Assembly (NCBI RefSeq): GCF_963924675.1
Contig: NC_089220.1
Location: 164,833,270-164,897,269, forward strand
Direction: 5' to 3'
Source of the DNA: Phocoena phocoena
Lineage: Eukaryota; Chordata; Mammalia; Artiodactyla; Phocoenidae
DNA length: 64,000 nt
Part shown: one piece after another, positions 49,765-60,749 of the stretch
How positions within the stretch are numbered: the first letter of the stretch is position 1
How the letters are laid out: each line of letters starts with the position of its first letter
Notes under the pieces: model-generated
Database searches by the model: none
What the model saw: only the letters and a program-made list of their open reading frames with translations
Told to the model about the DNA's origin: nothing
Program-made: the position numbers and the translations under genes

Positions 49765-50104
49765 ATGGCGGCGGCGGGAACCCGGCGTCTGCTGGCCCGG
49801 AGCTCTGTGGCGGCTCTGAGCCTGCCCCAGGGCACCCGGTGTTTGGGGGTCATGCACACTCGCCAGGATTGTGACGTTAAAGACTATAGGAAAATTCGAA
49901 CTGTGGTCATCAGAAAGAGGTGGGTGAAAACGTTGCCATTGATTTGATAGCAGAGCCAATCTGAGTGAAATTGAGAGTGATAGTGTGTGACGGCGGTGGG
50001 GGGCTCTTGGTCACATGAAAGTGTGTGTAAACTTGAACAAAGCAACAAAAACTGGGACGTACAGTTACTGTGGGTTACAGTTCAGACGATATCACCGACA
50101 GTGA
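49765..50104 (+). pseudogene. NDUFS6P: NDUFS6 processed pseudogene
   Basis: An intronless, decayed copy of NDUFS6, the nuclear-encoded zinc-binding accessory subunit of mitochondrial complex I. The first frame begins MAAAGTRRLLARSSVAALSL and continues PQGTRCLGV, then DVKDYRKIR, matching the presequence and KDYR(R/K)IR segment of the parent. A short internal stretch after the presequence (about 8-9 codons) is missing. A frameshift near 49912-49920 follows; the next frame carries ENVAIDLIAE and later CDGGGG, then KTGTY-YCGLQF. In-frame stops interrupt these. The last readable frame ends at TGA 50102-50104, so the region is about 340 bp against about 375 bp for the intact CDS. GC-rich sequence just upstream (about 49695-49764) may be the parental 5' UTR. 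I found no clean poly(A) tail or target-site duplication, so the retroposition boundaries are uncertain. It sits among old L1 and LTR fragments and should not encode a functional subunit. Confidence 0.88.
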
Positions 50105-50159
50105 ATAGCGCACGCTGGGTCTTTGAATCCTTTGGACGTATATCAAACACTACTCCCTG

Positions 50160-50745
50160 CTAATATAGAATATACCTTCCTTTTAAGTACATATGAACAG
50201 TCTTGAAAAATTATCATATATTAGGGCAGAAGGAAATCATTGACAGGCCTTCATTAAAGTCAGATGTTACTAACAGTTTCTGAACACAATGTAAGAAAGC
50301 TAGAAATTAAAAATGAAACTAAAAACAATAAAAAGGCACTTACACCTGGAAACAAAAAAAATTTCTATTCGACAACTCTTGGGTTAAAAGGGAATTAGAA
50401 ACAAAAATTACAGAATTTCTGAAAAGTTATGATAATGAAAAGTCTACAAAGCAAGAGCATATTACTTCTATTATAAGAAGCAATGTTCAGAAAAAAATTC
50501 ATAGCCCTAAACACGTATATCAAGTACAAATTTTAAATGAAAATAAATGAATTAGATTCCCAGTTCAAAAATCTAGGAAAAAAAAGGAACTATAAAATGA
50601 ACTAAAAGAAAGCAGAAAAAGATAATAAAGATAAATGCAGAGATTACTGAGGGTGAAAACAAAAATAGTAGATCAAATCCATTAATCAGAATTCTGGTCC
50701 TTTGGGAAGAAAGTACAAAATGGACCACTAGCTAATTTAATCAAG
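50160..50745 (+). repeat. L1M ORF2 mid-region remnant, sense
   Basis: A-rich fragment with L1 ORF2-like phrases: 'ctcttgggttaaaagggaat', 'tcatagccctaaacacgta', 'actagctaatttaatcaaga'. Riddled with stops. Confidence 0.7.
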
Positions 50746-50965
50746 AAGGAGATGTGATGACAGAAGCAGAGTCAGAGAGAGAGGTGGGGAGAGAGTGGGA
50801 GGGAAAGAGAGAGAGAGAGATTGAAATGAAGATGCTACACTACTGGCTTTGAAGATGAAAGAAGGGGCCACAAGCCCACAATGCAGGCAGCCTCTAGATG
50901 CTGGAAAAGGCAGGGAATACATTCTTCTAGAAGCCATGCAGCCCTTCTCTGGAATTCCTGAGTCC
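50746..50965 (+). repeat. MLT1-type LTR fragment, sense
   Basis: 'gaagatgctacactactggc', 'gatgaaagaaggggccac', 'cctctagatgctggaaaag'. Confidence 0.65.
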
Positions 50966-50969
50966 TATG

Positions 50970-51350
50970 GTAACCTATGCGTAACCATTTGAGAACCTGC
51001 CAGGCTGTTTTCCAAAGTGGCCGCACCATTTCACATTCCACCAGCAGTGTTTGAGTGTCCCAGTTCCTCCACATCTTCACCAATGCTTGCCGTTGTCTGT
51101 CTTTTAAATTTTATCCATCCTAGTGGGAGTGAAGTGATCTGTGGCTTTGATTTGCATTTCCCTAATAACTAATGATGTTGAGCATCTTTCAAAGTGCTTA
51201 TTGACCATTTGTGTATCTCCTTTGGAGAAACGTCTATTCAAATTCTTTCCTCGTTTAAAAATGTGCTTCTCTTATTGTTGAGTCGTAAGAGTTCTTGATG
51301 AATTCTAGATACAAGTCTTGTTCCTTTGTTTTGAACATCTTTGCCTGATT
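50970..51350 (-). repeat. Old L1M ORF2/3' region, antisense
   Basis: 'cattccaccagcagtgtttg', 'gctttgatttgcatttccct', 'tctcctttggagaaacgtct', 'gagttcttgatgaattctag'; opposite orientation to the preceding L1 piece. Confidence 0.8.
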
Positions 51351-51359
51351 TTCATTTTC

Positions 51360-52130
51360 CTTGACTTTCTGTGTTGGTATCTGTGCATTGGACAAAACAG
51401 GTGCATCTTCCAGTCTTCATAGACTGGTCTCGTACAGGAGAAAACCCCCATCAATCAGCCCAGTTAGAGATTCCGGGGGTCTTTGTCAAGTCTTCCCTCC
51501 TCAGGGAGAAGCAGACAGCTATTGTTTTTGTCAGCTATTCTGTGCTGTGAGGGGGCTGGGGGGAGCTCTGGCGTCTCAGTCCAAACTGTTGTCTCTGTTC
51601 TCTTCCAGGCAGCTAGACTGTGCACGCCTGTTAGAGATTCAAGACTGGAAAGACCAATGCTAGTGCTTTGGACAGTCCTGGAGAAGTTTGGGTGGTAGCC
51701 GTACAGATCAGCTCTTCCCCTCCCTAGAGGGTGCCGACAGCTGGGGTTTCTCATCCACTCACTGTCTGCTAGGCAGGGGGAAGGTCTGTGGCATCTGCCA
51801 GCCCAAGCCCCTCTGAGGAAGGCCCTTGGAGGAGCTGAGGGGGTGCTGGATGTGTAAAGCAATCCCTTCTTTCGGCTGGGTTAAGCCGAGAGCGAGGGGG
51901 TCTCTTCCTGACGGTAGGGTGCTGTGCCAGGTACAGGGACAACAGCAAAAGGGAAACCTGAATCTTCTGCTGACTTCAGTGGGTCTAGTTTTGTGTTCTC
52001 CCCGGCGCAGGAGCCTTTCACTTGCTTTCTGGATTTCTCAAAAAGAGACTTTGTGAATTGCCGCTGAGTTGGTGTGTTAGTAGGGGAAGGAGGGTCTAGG
52101 GCCTCCTACGCCACCATCTTGCTGACTTCA
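51360..52130 (-). repeat. Possible L1M 5' UTR-like repeat, antisense
   Basis: Read on the minus strand the right end begins 'gtcagcaagatggtggcgta' then 'ggaggccctaga', resembling the start of old L1 5' UTRs. The rest is GC-richer and diverged. If correct, this and the previous entry are two ends of one internally deleted L1. Confidence 0.4.
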
Positions 52131-52134
52131 CTCT

Positions 52135-52925
52135 CATTTCAGCTCAAGGGACCTCGTTTAGTATTTACATGAGGTGAGGTAAAACACAGAGAGCTCACTG
52201 TTCTTTCCAAGATTCACTTGTTTTCTTGAGTAAAGTCTCTTTTGGCTCATGTCCAGAGTTCTGGGAAAGTTGAGTATGACAGTGTCTGCTAGTTCTGATT
52301 GCTTTCATGGAGGAGTGGATTTTTCAGAGGTTTTCATCCCATCATTCCAGAAGTGCCTTTTCCCCTTGTTTTTGAAAAAGCTCTGGAAGATCTGTATGTC
52401 AGGGTTCCATCAGAAAAACCCATCTAGTAGGAGTTATATATTAAGACATTTATTGCAAGGCATTGGTTTATGCGACTGTGGGGACTGTTTACGTAGGTCC
52501 AAAATCCATAGAGCAGACTCCCAGGAAGGGTGGGCTGGAACTCTTAGGCATGAGCTGGAGCTCCTGTCCACAGGTAGAATTTCTTCTTCTGGGAAACTTA
52601 AGTTCTGCCCTTGAGGCCTTTCAGCTTAATTGACTCAGGCCCACCCAGGTTGTCTCTAATAATCTCCTGTAGTTAAAGTATACGGATGATAGACTTCCAT
52701 CCTATCTACAAAATACCTTCACAGCGACACCTGGATTCGTGTTTGATTCTTTTCATCTGCTCTCTAGGGAAGCCATGGGGGTAAGTCTCAGAAGGCACCA
52801 GGTTTAAAGAGCTGTAAACAAGGCAAGCCAGCTATGACTGCCCAAATCAGATGAAGTACAATACAAAGGTGTAGGAAGCAGTTTGACTCCACATGCACTA
52901 AATGGAAGGAAATTGGATAGGACAT
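52135..52925. other. No gene recognised
   Basis: Unique-looking; the 121-codon ORF at 52249-52614 has no recognisable family. Confidence 0.5.
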
Positions 52926-52929
52926 CTAA

Positions 52930-53170
52930 TAGTTTGGGAAACATGAAAGCAGAGGTGATGGGATGTAGTGCCAAGAACACTGGACACAGTGCAGAGAACG
53001 CCAAGACCCCCTGGCTCTGTGACTCACCACCTCAGAGCTAACCAACCTGTCTGAGCCTCAGTGTTCTCCATGGTGAAAGGAGAATAGTAATAAAAATCGA
53101 ACCATGGGTATGAGGTTTAAATGAGAGAAAGTGAAGGAAAGTGCTTTATAAACTGTAAAGCATAATGTAA
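52930..53170 (-). repeat. MIR
   Basis: Reverse MIR order: 'ctggctctgtgactcaccac', 'tgtctgagcctcagtgttct', 'ggtttaaatgagagaaagtg', 'aagtgctttataaactg'. Confidence 0.85.
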
Positions 53171-53174
53171 ACAC

Positions 53175-54470
53175 CTGAGGTAATATAAAGACTGCAAAAT
53201 TAAGTTTTATCACATTGATGAGGTAAACCCCATTTTACATAACATAATTTAGAATAGCCAAGAAGACTGGAAGAAGCCAAGAACATCTATACATCAATGG
53301 CATATGTATCCTCCACCCACATGGGAACAGTGGATGTGAGCCCAGTCAGCAAATCCCAGATGCCCCTGAGTCTGGTCTCTAGAGCTGTGCTCAGTACACA
53401 CAATTCATTTGTGTATTTTTAGCATTTTTGCTGCTTCTTATTTTTGATCAGAAGAGGCGATGCTCAGTTTATGGCATTTTGTTTAATTAAAAACTAAGTA
53501 AGCCCATGTAGGAAAATATTAAAGGAAAAAATGAATGACTTCACAGTTAAATGCTCAGTGTTTGATTCTGGGGCCCTTGTGTTTGACAACGTGAGGACAT
53601 TCTGCTTTCATGCCCAGCAGTGTGTCTGCATTCACTGCAGTAGCATGTTTTATTCACTCTGATTATTCATTTATCTTTAGAGACTTACAAAGACCTGCTA
53701 ATTTTTAGGAAATCAACTCCACAGTCTGGTGAAAAAAAAAAAAGAGGGCAGATGGGAGAAGGATGATTTCAATTCTCAGAATTTAAATGGAAAACTCCCT
53801 TATTTTGCCTGGTCAAACCCTGGTTTGGGGATATATAAGTACAACCAAAGCCAGAAGAAGGTCCTTTCTGGAATTTTGGGGAAACTATCTGAGGTCATTT
53901 AAGGCACTGACCGCCCCCCCCGCCACGACCACCAAGAAGCTTAAGAGGAAAAAATACTAGGTAAACACAGTGCAACCAAATTCTTATATTTTAGTACTAT
54001 GAGGTTTGGTAAAATGAAGTAAAAATAGCAATAGCATATATTAGTTGCCAGAGACCTTAACTAATAGTACCTGAGGCCAAAAAAATTTTTAAAGTGTGTA
54101 TGAAGATATTAAAGTTGTTTCTTAAGAAAATGTCACATATGTTGAAGAACTTAGGTCTCCTTTTTTACAGGACTTTAACCAACTGACCGAATGACTTGAA
54201 GTTATGACCCTTTTATAAATGGGTGTCTCAGACAGTCAGCTCCACTGGTAACTGTGATGTTAATTTAAATAACCACAGCAATTTACTAAAACACAAACTC
54301 AAAGGACAGTATAACTTCAGTAAAAACCAAGGGCAATCATGAAATCGCAACAACTTTAGTAAAAGAATGAAAGAAATCTCAGTGTCTCCAGATGGGAGGT
54401 GAAAGATCTATGTGGATAATTGTAGCTGAAGTCCGTGGTTTTGTAGAAACTACACTGTGATACTAAAATG
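53175..54470. other. No gene recognised
   Basis: AT-rich unique sequence with A-runs (e.g. 53731). Confidence 0.5.
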
Positions 54471-54481
54471 AGGCTCTCTTT

Positions 54482-54705
54482 CAGGGGTCAGCGAACTTTC
54501 TCTGAAAAGGGCTACATAGTAAAATGTTTTAGGCTTCGTGGGCCATCAGTCTTAGGCACAACTCTACAAACTGCCACTATGGTTTGAAAGCAGCCATAGA
54601 AAATATGTGAATGCATGGGCATGGCTGTGTTTCAGTAAAACTTTATTTACAAAAATCATGTGGTGGCCTGGATTTGGCCTTCAGGTTGTGGTTGGCTGAC
54701 CCCTG
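54482..54705 (+). mobile_element. hAT-Charlie-type MITE
   Basis: A 224-bp element with inverted termini caggggtcagc and gctgacccctg (perfect over 11). The internal phrases 'gttttaggcttcgtgggcc' and 'aaaactttatttacaaaaa' are those of a common mammalian hAT MITE. Flanks ctctcttt and ctctaatc are an eroded 8-bp duplication. Confidence 0.85.
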
Positions 54706-54859
54706 CTCTAATCAATAAGAAACTACTTTGTTCATATATTACAAGTACAGAAAAAGGGGGAGGGGGAGTGGTAGGAAGGAGGGGGAGGGAAGCATATTAC
54801 AGCAAATATTTAAAATTAGTGATCAGTTCATTGGGAGGGAAAACACAAGAGAGTGTTTT

Positions 54860-54990
54860 CCAGACCAGGTCATGCATCAGAAGCACCTGGGAAACATTTA
54901 TAGATTTTCAAGGTCCACCTCCAGAGACTGCCATTCGGTAGGTCTAGGGATATTTTTATATTCCCCAGTGAGACCCTTTGATTTAAAAAG
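54860..54990 (+). repeat. hAT-type MITE fragment
   Basis: 'gcatcagaagcacctgggaa' and 'ccattcggtaggtctaggga' match the familiar 'cagaatcacctggg...ggtctggg' MITE pattern. Confidence 0.6.
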
Positions 54991-55249
54991 TCAAGTGACA
55001 GTAATAAAATGCTGTTGGACTAGGAGAAAATGATAGGAAAATGGAATGATATAGATCGACTCTCATGAAATGAAATGTGTGGACCATTTGCTATAAAATT
55101 CCAGAGGGTGCATGCCAGGCAGGGCTCTCCGGAGGCAGCTGAAGGGACAGGTGAAAGAAGAGCTTTGACAGAGGAGGGGTGGCCGTGAGCTCTGGAGCCC
55201 CAGGGGGTACCGGGTCCGTTGCTCACACATTCAACTTTCAATCCTGAGT

Positions 55250-55345
55250 TGCCGCAGAGCCCAGTCCCAGCCCTGGCTTTGCCTCGGACAAGTCCCTTAG
55301 CTTCTCTGGGCCAAGGTTTCCTCATCTGGGACCCCTCTCCCAGCA
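55250..55345 (-). repeat. MIR fragment
   Basis: 'cggacaagtcccttagcttc' then 'caaggtttcctcatctggga', the reverse MIR core. Confidence 0.75.
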
Positions 55346-55349
55346 GCAC

Positions 55350-57305
55350 GTGTAGGATTCCATAAAACACAGACATATCACGGTGGATTCGGAGAAATCC
55401 TAACCTTTGTCCTTCTCTTACGAAGTTAAACTAAACAAGTATTTAAGAGTGAGAAAGTTATAGACTACGGCATGTTAATGGCCCTTTGGCAGGATTTTCA
55501 CAGAATCACAAAAACAGGACTAAACTTCTGAAGGACATTTGGTTTAGATGACGGGGTTTCCGTTTATGAAGGATGTTCAATAATCACTCAGGAACTTGTC
55601 GATTCTACTTTTCCAGACACTTCGCCGGTCTTCTGGGCCACTTTACGGTGCGCCGACGGTTGCAGAGCCAGGCCAGTCGCGTGGGAAGAGGGGCTGCAGC
55701 AGGGCCGGGACCGAGCAGGCGAGTCAGGTAGCTCCCGTGCACGGGAATCCAAACGGCGGGCAGGTTTCTGCCCTTCAGAGGTAACTTTCATTTTTAACAA
55801 AGCAGTCACGTGACTGGAGCCGAGTAAAGTGCTGTTTAAGATAGGGAGAGAGGAAGAGATGGGGTGTGATTTTAAGAGCTGGAAGAAGGCTGTACACGTG
55901 CAGGACACACACTATGACCACTGTTTTTGTGTTAATTACAGAATTCCTGGAGAGGCCGTGTGCAGTGGTGCTGGGGCCTCCAGAGTCCATGGATGCTAAG
56001 AACTCCAGGGCTTAAACCTCTCGGCCTTGCCTTCTTTCCACTCCCCCACTTCATTTTACACATTTATATATTATATGCATTACCACTTCATTATTATTAT
56101 ATACAGTTCCTAATCTCTTGTAGTTAACCCTTAACCAGTGTTTCCATAAGTGCCCGCATGAAGGATTAATGCTTTAGACCAACGCTGGTCGTTCTATGAA
56201 TTAGCAATAACCAATTTTCTGGGACTAATGTGAATTCAACCCACGAAATTAAATAACCAAAATGAAAACGAATGTCTGTGTTCCACAAAGAAAATGGAAT
56301 TGAAGCTCCCTGCTGACCACAGTCAGCTCTGCTGTAGTGTAACGTATGTTCCTAAAAATCCCTGCTCTGTGCACAATTGCACAGTAAAAACCACAGAGCT
56401 CATGGGAATGATGGGATCGGGGCACAACACCCGAAAGTGTCATTAGTGATACACTGAAAAAAAGGAGCCTATTAATACAAACAGTAGCACAATTTTAAAC
56501 ATACTAAATGGTCAGGAAATATATAAATACCACAATAAATGTGGCACATTATCTTGAAAAAGACCTGGAGGATGCCTGTGGTCGTGGGTAGTGGGCGTCA
56601 GAAGGGCTGCAGCTCTTGGGTTGTTGGAAGTGAGGCAGGGAGAGTGATGTGAGGTCAGAGGCACAGTCACAGCTCCAGGTCCTGGCCACTGTGCCCCCCA
56701 GCGTGTGGAGCTGAGGTAGATGTTTGAGGGTGTGTCTGGCATGTTCCTACTGGCACAGTTCAGCTGGGTGCCGTCTTCCGTGTTCATCTAATGTTCTGTG
56801 AGGACCAACATGCATGCAGCAAATGTGAAAAGTGCATGACGCTCAAATGATTCCCTCGCATCTCAGTGGCATTACAACAGTTACACATTTTCAAAACAAG
56901 TGCTACAGCTGAACTGTGTTTGCTCACCTGGCACCAGTGACAATGGAACGCTCTAAAAAGCCTTCTAGCCACCAATGGTGTCCCAGTAAAGTTCCAAAAA
57001 ACGCTGACACACAGAACTATGGTTGGTAAATTTAAAAAATAAGACTGTGTAACTTTAAAGGGTATTCAGTGAAGAGATTTCTTTTCTCTGTCCGTCTTTC
57101 AGTAAGTTGATTTTGTCATGGAAGTCTCTATCATTTATACTAATAAAATAGTTCACAGGTTGAAGGCAAAGCTCTAGTTCGTGAAAAGACTCAATTTTAC
57201 TTTTACTTCTTCAGGGATCAGCTAAAGACACTCTTAGTACCGAGTATTTAAACTTTGTTTGCAATAGAGAGACACACAATTGAGAGAGAGGCACAAAGGC
57301 TCCAC
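55350..57305. other. Downstream flank of PIP4K2A, no gene recognised
   Basis: Small GC-rich patch at about 55610-55770. The ORFs (55588-55908 -, 55596-55784 +, 56512-56787 -) overlap each other and lack recognisable domains. Confidence 0.5.
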
Positions 57306-57325
57306 CTTGTGAGTCATCAAAGTGC

Positions 57326-57331
57326 TTTATT
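57326..57331 (-). terminator. PIP4K2A: PIP4K2A distal poly(A) signal
   Basis: AATAAA on the minus strand (TTTATT on plus), followed downstream on the same strand by a T/G-rich stretch (complement of 57255-57300, reading roughly 'tgtgcctctctctcaattg' then 'tgtgtctctctattg'). Signal plus GU/U-rich downstream element is the standard arrangement, placing cleavage around 57300-57315. Confidence 0.7.
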
Positions 57332-58568
57332 TTGTAAAGCCTGGCTCATGACTGGAGTGTACTGTTAGCACTAGGAGATACAAGGCAAACTTCCTCACTC
57401 TGTCTGAAGAGTTGATCAACAGAACGGATGACAGAGACTGTTACAGACAAAAATAAAGCATTTGGTAAACTTCTAGAAGCATACACGGATTGGCCACAAA
57501 GGAAACGGTTACTCAAATAATGTATGGGTACCTTCTCTTTACTTCAGGGTCTCGCTTTTGTGATCCTGGATCAAAGAAACTACAGCATAACTTCAGAGCA
57601 CTGAAAGGGACTCAACGCCAGAATGAATGGTGGGGGGGAAATACTAAATCACCATCTCAATTAATTTAAACACATAAAATATAGATTTGTACAACAAGGT
57701 CACAGTGCTGTTGACATCATCTGTTGAGGGTAACAAATCTCTGTGAAGTCAGTTGCTGCTGGCTTCCCAGGATTCCGGTTGCTGTCACCTGGTGTTTTCT
57801 GAAGTAAACCCACATACGTTGGGCACAGTTGCAGACTTGATAAGCCCTGAAGGAAAGTCACTGTCAGAGGCAGTATGGTGCGGGGTATTTGTTGAGCTGT
57901 AAGTAATTACTAGGGGGTGGATTTTTTTTTTTTTTCTTTTCTGAACCTGCCTACAAAAATCATCTCACGTTTTAAACAAAGAATTTCAAAGGCACAGCTT
58001 TAGCACAGTGTATAAGTTGGTAACCTGTTCTAAGCAAGTCTAATATTTTAGCTTGACACCTTTCAGAAAATGCCAGGAAGTTGGTAAATACATGATCGAT
58101 GTTGGAAATTTATAACTTGATTAGACACAGTCAGCACAGTTTAGGGCAATGAACTTGCGTAACCAGATCTGGGTTAAACATTTTCTTAAAAAAAAAAAAA
58201 AAAACATTAGGTTGATAAATGTGCATCGGAGGAAAACAACCCTTTTCCTTTTCCTGTAAAAGACCGCCTACCATTAAAATGTGACTGCAGGATACGCTTC
58301 AAAATATGACAGACATTTCACCTACACTGTAAAATGACTTTACATGTAAACTTCAAAAATCACATGCTGTACATTAAATTTTTAGATTCAAAAATATCCC
58401 TGTTTTCCTAATAATGTAAACAGTAATATTGAGGGTTTCAGTTAAAGGCAAATTCATAACAAAATACCACTGTTTAACTGGAAAATTGAGAGTTCTAAAT
58501 GCTTTGCTCACCTTCCCACCATGGGAGATGTAGATGCCATTGCCCAAAACTGCACTTTTCAGGTAAGC

Positions 58569-58580
58569 TTTATTTTTATT
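58569..58580 (-). terminator. PIP4K2A: Tandem proximal poly(A) signals in PIP4K2A 3' UTR
   Basis: Two AATAAA hexamers lie back to back on the minus strand (58575-58580 and 58569-58574). Use of this site would shorten the 3' UTR to roughly 0.85 kb. Use is inferred from the motif only. Confidence 0.4.
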
Positions 58581-58889
58581 TTGTAGCATTAATTACTATA
58601 TTGCAACGTAAGAGTGTGTCAGTGAAGAAGCTCCAGGCAAGAAAAGAGAAGTAAGCAGTGTTCCTGGGCGTATTTACTGAGGTGAAAATGTACAGAGAGA
58701 GACACTAGGGGCATCAGCTTCCTGCTGGAGGAGGGACATTTGTCCCCAGACACCGTGAGTCCCGACACCTGAACCAGGATGCGCGGGAGATGCCAGCCTC
58801 CTCCGTCCAGCGCCCGGGGTGCAACTATTAAGGAGTGTCAGCGTGCGTGGTAGAAGTGTAACATCTGCAGTACGTTTTTTTTCCTTTTA

Positions 58890-58945
58890 ATCACCATCAT
58901 TATTATTATCATCATCATCATTATCTACATTATTATTACGATTAC
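58890..58945 (+). repeat. ATT/ATC trinucleotide-rich tract
   Basis: Imperfect cat/tat units in the PIP4K2A 3' UTR. Confidence 0.85.
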
Positions 58946-59059
58946 CGTCTCACATCTTTCAACTCCAAAAAATAAACTGATCCACAGTTTACCGTGTGGT
59001 GCCAACCTGGTTGGTCTGACATGCATTGCCTTCTCCCCTCCCCCCTGCATGTGCTCACT

Positions 59060-59083
59060 CACTCATTCATTCATTCATTCATC
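59060..59083 (+). repeat. (CATT)n microsatellite
   Basis: About five perfect cattcatt units in the PIP4K2A 3' UTR. Confidence 0.85.
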
Positions 59084-59170
59084 CACAGCTGGAATCAGAG
59101 GGTTACTACTCGAAACACACTCTGACCAAAGTCGGTTTCCACCAACCAATCCATCAATTTTTAAGATGCT

Positions 59171-59193
59171 CACGTGTGCGTGCGCACGCACGC
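59171..59193. repeat. Alternating purine-pyrimidine tract with palindrome
   Basis: 23 nt of strict alternation containing the 16-bp perfect palindrome gtgcgtgcgcacgcac (59176-59191), followed by C-runs. It has Z-DNA- and hairpin-forming composition and lies in the PIP4K2A 3' UTR. Confidence 0.85.
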
Positions 59194-59411
59194 CCCCCGC
59201 CCCCCCCACATACACACCCAAGTCAGAAATAGCTAGAGTGATGCTGGGAAATATCAGGTAGCTGTTAAAGCAAGTAGTCCCCAAATCAGTCATCTTGGCC
59301 TGAAGATGTAAACGAGGAGGTGTGCTTCACTGAGTTTGGTTTTCATTTTTCCTGTGCCGAAGCCACCTCTGTCCTTCCCACGCTCACGTCCGTCTTCGGC
59401 CATGCAGGACG

Positions 59412-59492
59412 TTACGTCAAGATGTGGCCAATAAAGTCCAAAAAGCGCTTGGAATACTGTTCTGGGTTCACGGTGGAGATCTCCGCACCAGC
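59412..59492 (-). CDS. PIP4K2A: PIP4K2A last coding exon with stop codon
   Basis: This is the terminal coding exon of PIP4K2A: 81 nt, 26 codons plus TAA. It encodes AGAEISTVNPEQYSKRFLDF followed by IGHILT. The acceptor is a clean pyrimidine tract ending in 'gctgcccag'. The junction is phase 0, matching the complete Gly codon that ends the upstream exon, so the two join in frame as HG|AGAEIST. The segment completes the activation loop and the final helix. The C-terminal FLDFIGHILT is what I recall for the alpha isoform, where beta has a FNEFMSNILT-type end. There are no frameshifts or stops. The upstream exon lies 2,522 bp away and the 3' UTR follows directly. Confidence 0.95.
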   Translation of the reverse strand, partial: AGAEISTVNPEQYSKRFLDFIGHILT

Positions 59493-60196
59493 CTGGGCAG
59501 CGTGAGAGGAGAGGAACAGTGACAGAATTACTATCAGTAGCTGCAGGAGCTTCCACTGCAGCCGAATATGAAGCCAGTCATTTTCAAACCTGTGCAGCCT
59601 CTACTCGTAACTCAGAATAGCTTGGATATTGGTCTGAATAGCCAAGGCTCTTAGGAATCTGTGTGTGAAAGCGAGGCAGAGTCGTAGGACCAACAGATGC
59701 CACTGTCACACACACTGTGACTGCTGCCACTAAAAAAAAAAAAAAAATCCAACCAACCACGTTTGAGATGCTCCCGTCAAATGTGGAATCTGCGTGGCCT
59801 ACATCAGAGGCCACGGGGAGGATGCTTCTGTTTCTCAAGAGAGCAGATGGGGGATTCCTTGAGAATGACACAAGCAGCAACATTTGGCCAAAGGGAAACT
59901 CGAATGGCAAGGACACAAGGACCATGTTCATTTTTCAGGACCGAGGTAAGCGGCTGGGTGCTCAGAAATGAGGGGCGACACCCACAACAGCAGGGGCGGT
60001 GTCAGCTGCCGGGGCTCTTTCCTGGCCCTGTAATCAGGTGAGACACAGCGCTGTGACTGCGTCTCCCCCGGAGGGGCACGGGCACAGGGGTGCCATCGTC
60101 CCCGTTCACAGAGACCTGCTTGGAGCTGGGAAGCCAGCCCCTCGCAGAGGCTCAGTGGGGGGTTTCCTATGACAAGGGCACAGTAGGGCCAGCAGA

Positions 60197-60211
60197 CCCC
60201 CCCCCCCCCCC
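60197..60211 (+). repeat. 15-base poly-C run
   Basis: Uninterrupted C homopolymer in the last intron of PIP4K2A (G-run on the transcribed RNA). Confidence 0.95.
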
Positions 60212-60749
60212 GCACAGTTACCAGCCGGCCTCCTGAGCTGCAAAGGCAGGACCAGAGTTTTACTAAGTCACCAGAGGCTGTTTTTACACAGCAGCTCACA
60301 GGAGATCCTGTAATTTCCCTGCCTGGCCTGGGCCCCTGGGATCTCCACGGAGGAGCCCCAGTTTTGAAGGCAGAGAATGGTTCCCAGCAGCAGCTCGACA
60401 CAAACTGCACCCAACTTTAGGCCGTGTGCCGTATCGTGGAGCTGAGCTGGTGACTTACAGGGGAGATGCAAATGGAGCCATGTTTGCTATGGCACGTTTC
60501 CAGTTTCACGTGGTCTAGAATATCACAGCTGGTTTGAGGAGGGATGGGAACAAACACGGAGCACCCCCCAGTGTTCAGTCTGTTTGCCACACTGTTCGCC
60601 ACAAAAATGTCATCAATAAGGCATTAGGACCCCTTCATCAGCTGGCGGAACTGAAGCGCCAAAGCGCTTCCTCCAGGTCACACACTGGAAAGGTGAAACA
60701 GGATTCCGGCCCAGCTCTGTCCTTGCAATACACCCAGCTGGTTCAACCA

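Larger units (their letters stand above)
57306..59411 (-). other. PIP4K2A: PIP4K2A 3' untranslated region
   Basis: The sequence from the TAA at 59412 leftward to the probable cleavage site near 57306 has no significant ORF and little recognisable interspersed repeat, as expected for a conserved 3' UTR of about 2.1 kb. It contains a CATT tetranucleotide run (about 59060-59083), an ATT/ATC trinucleotide-rich stretch (58890-58945), a 16-bp GC-alternating palindrome at 59176-59191, A- and T-runs near 58187 and 57920, and a tandem pair of AATAAA hexamers on the minus strand at 58569-58580. The distal end is inferred from the signal at 57326. The length agrees with what I recall for the human transcript, but no transcript evidence is available here. 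Confidence 0.75.

Noticed and set aside
49919..49925. 'AGAG|GTGGGT' read as a splice donor, making 49765 a real first exon
   Set aside because: The NDUFS6-like sequence continues past this point in another frame (ENVAIDLIAE, CDGGGG), so it is part of a continuous retrocopy.
52249..52614. 121-codon ORF starting MSRVLGKLSM
   Set aside because: No recognisable domain, no CpG or promoter context, no splice structure; length is within chance expectation.
58374..58589. 71-codon minus-strand ORF downstream of the PIP4K2A stop
   Set aside because: Sits in the 3' UTR, has no recognisable family and no support for translation.
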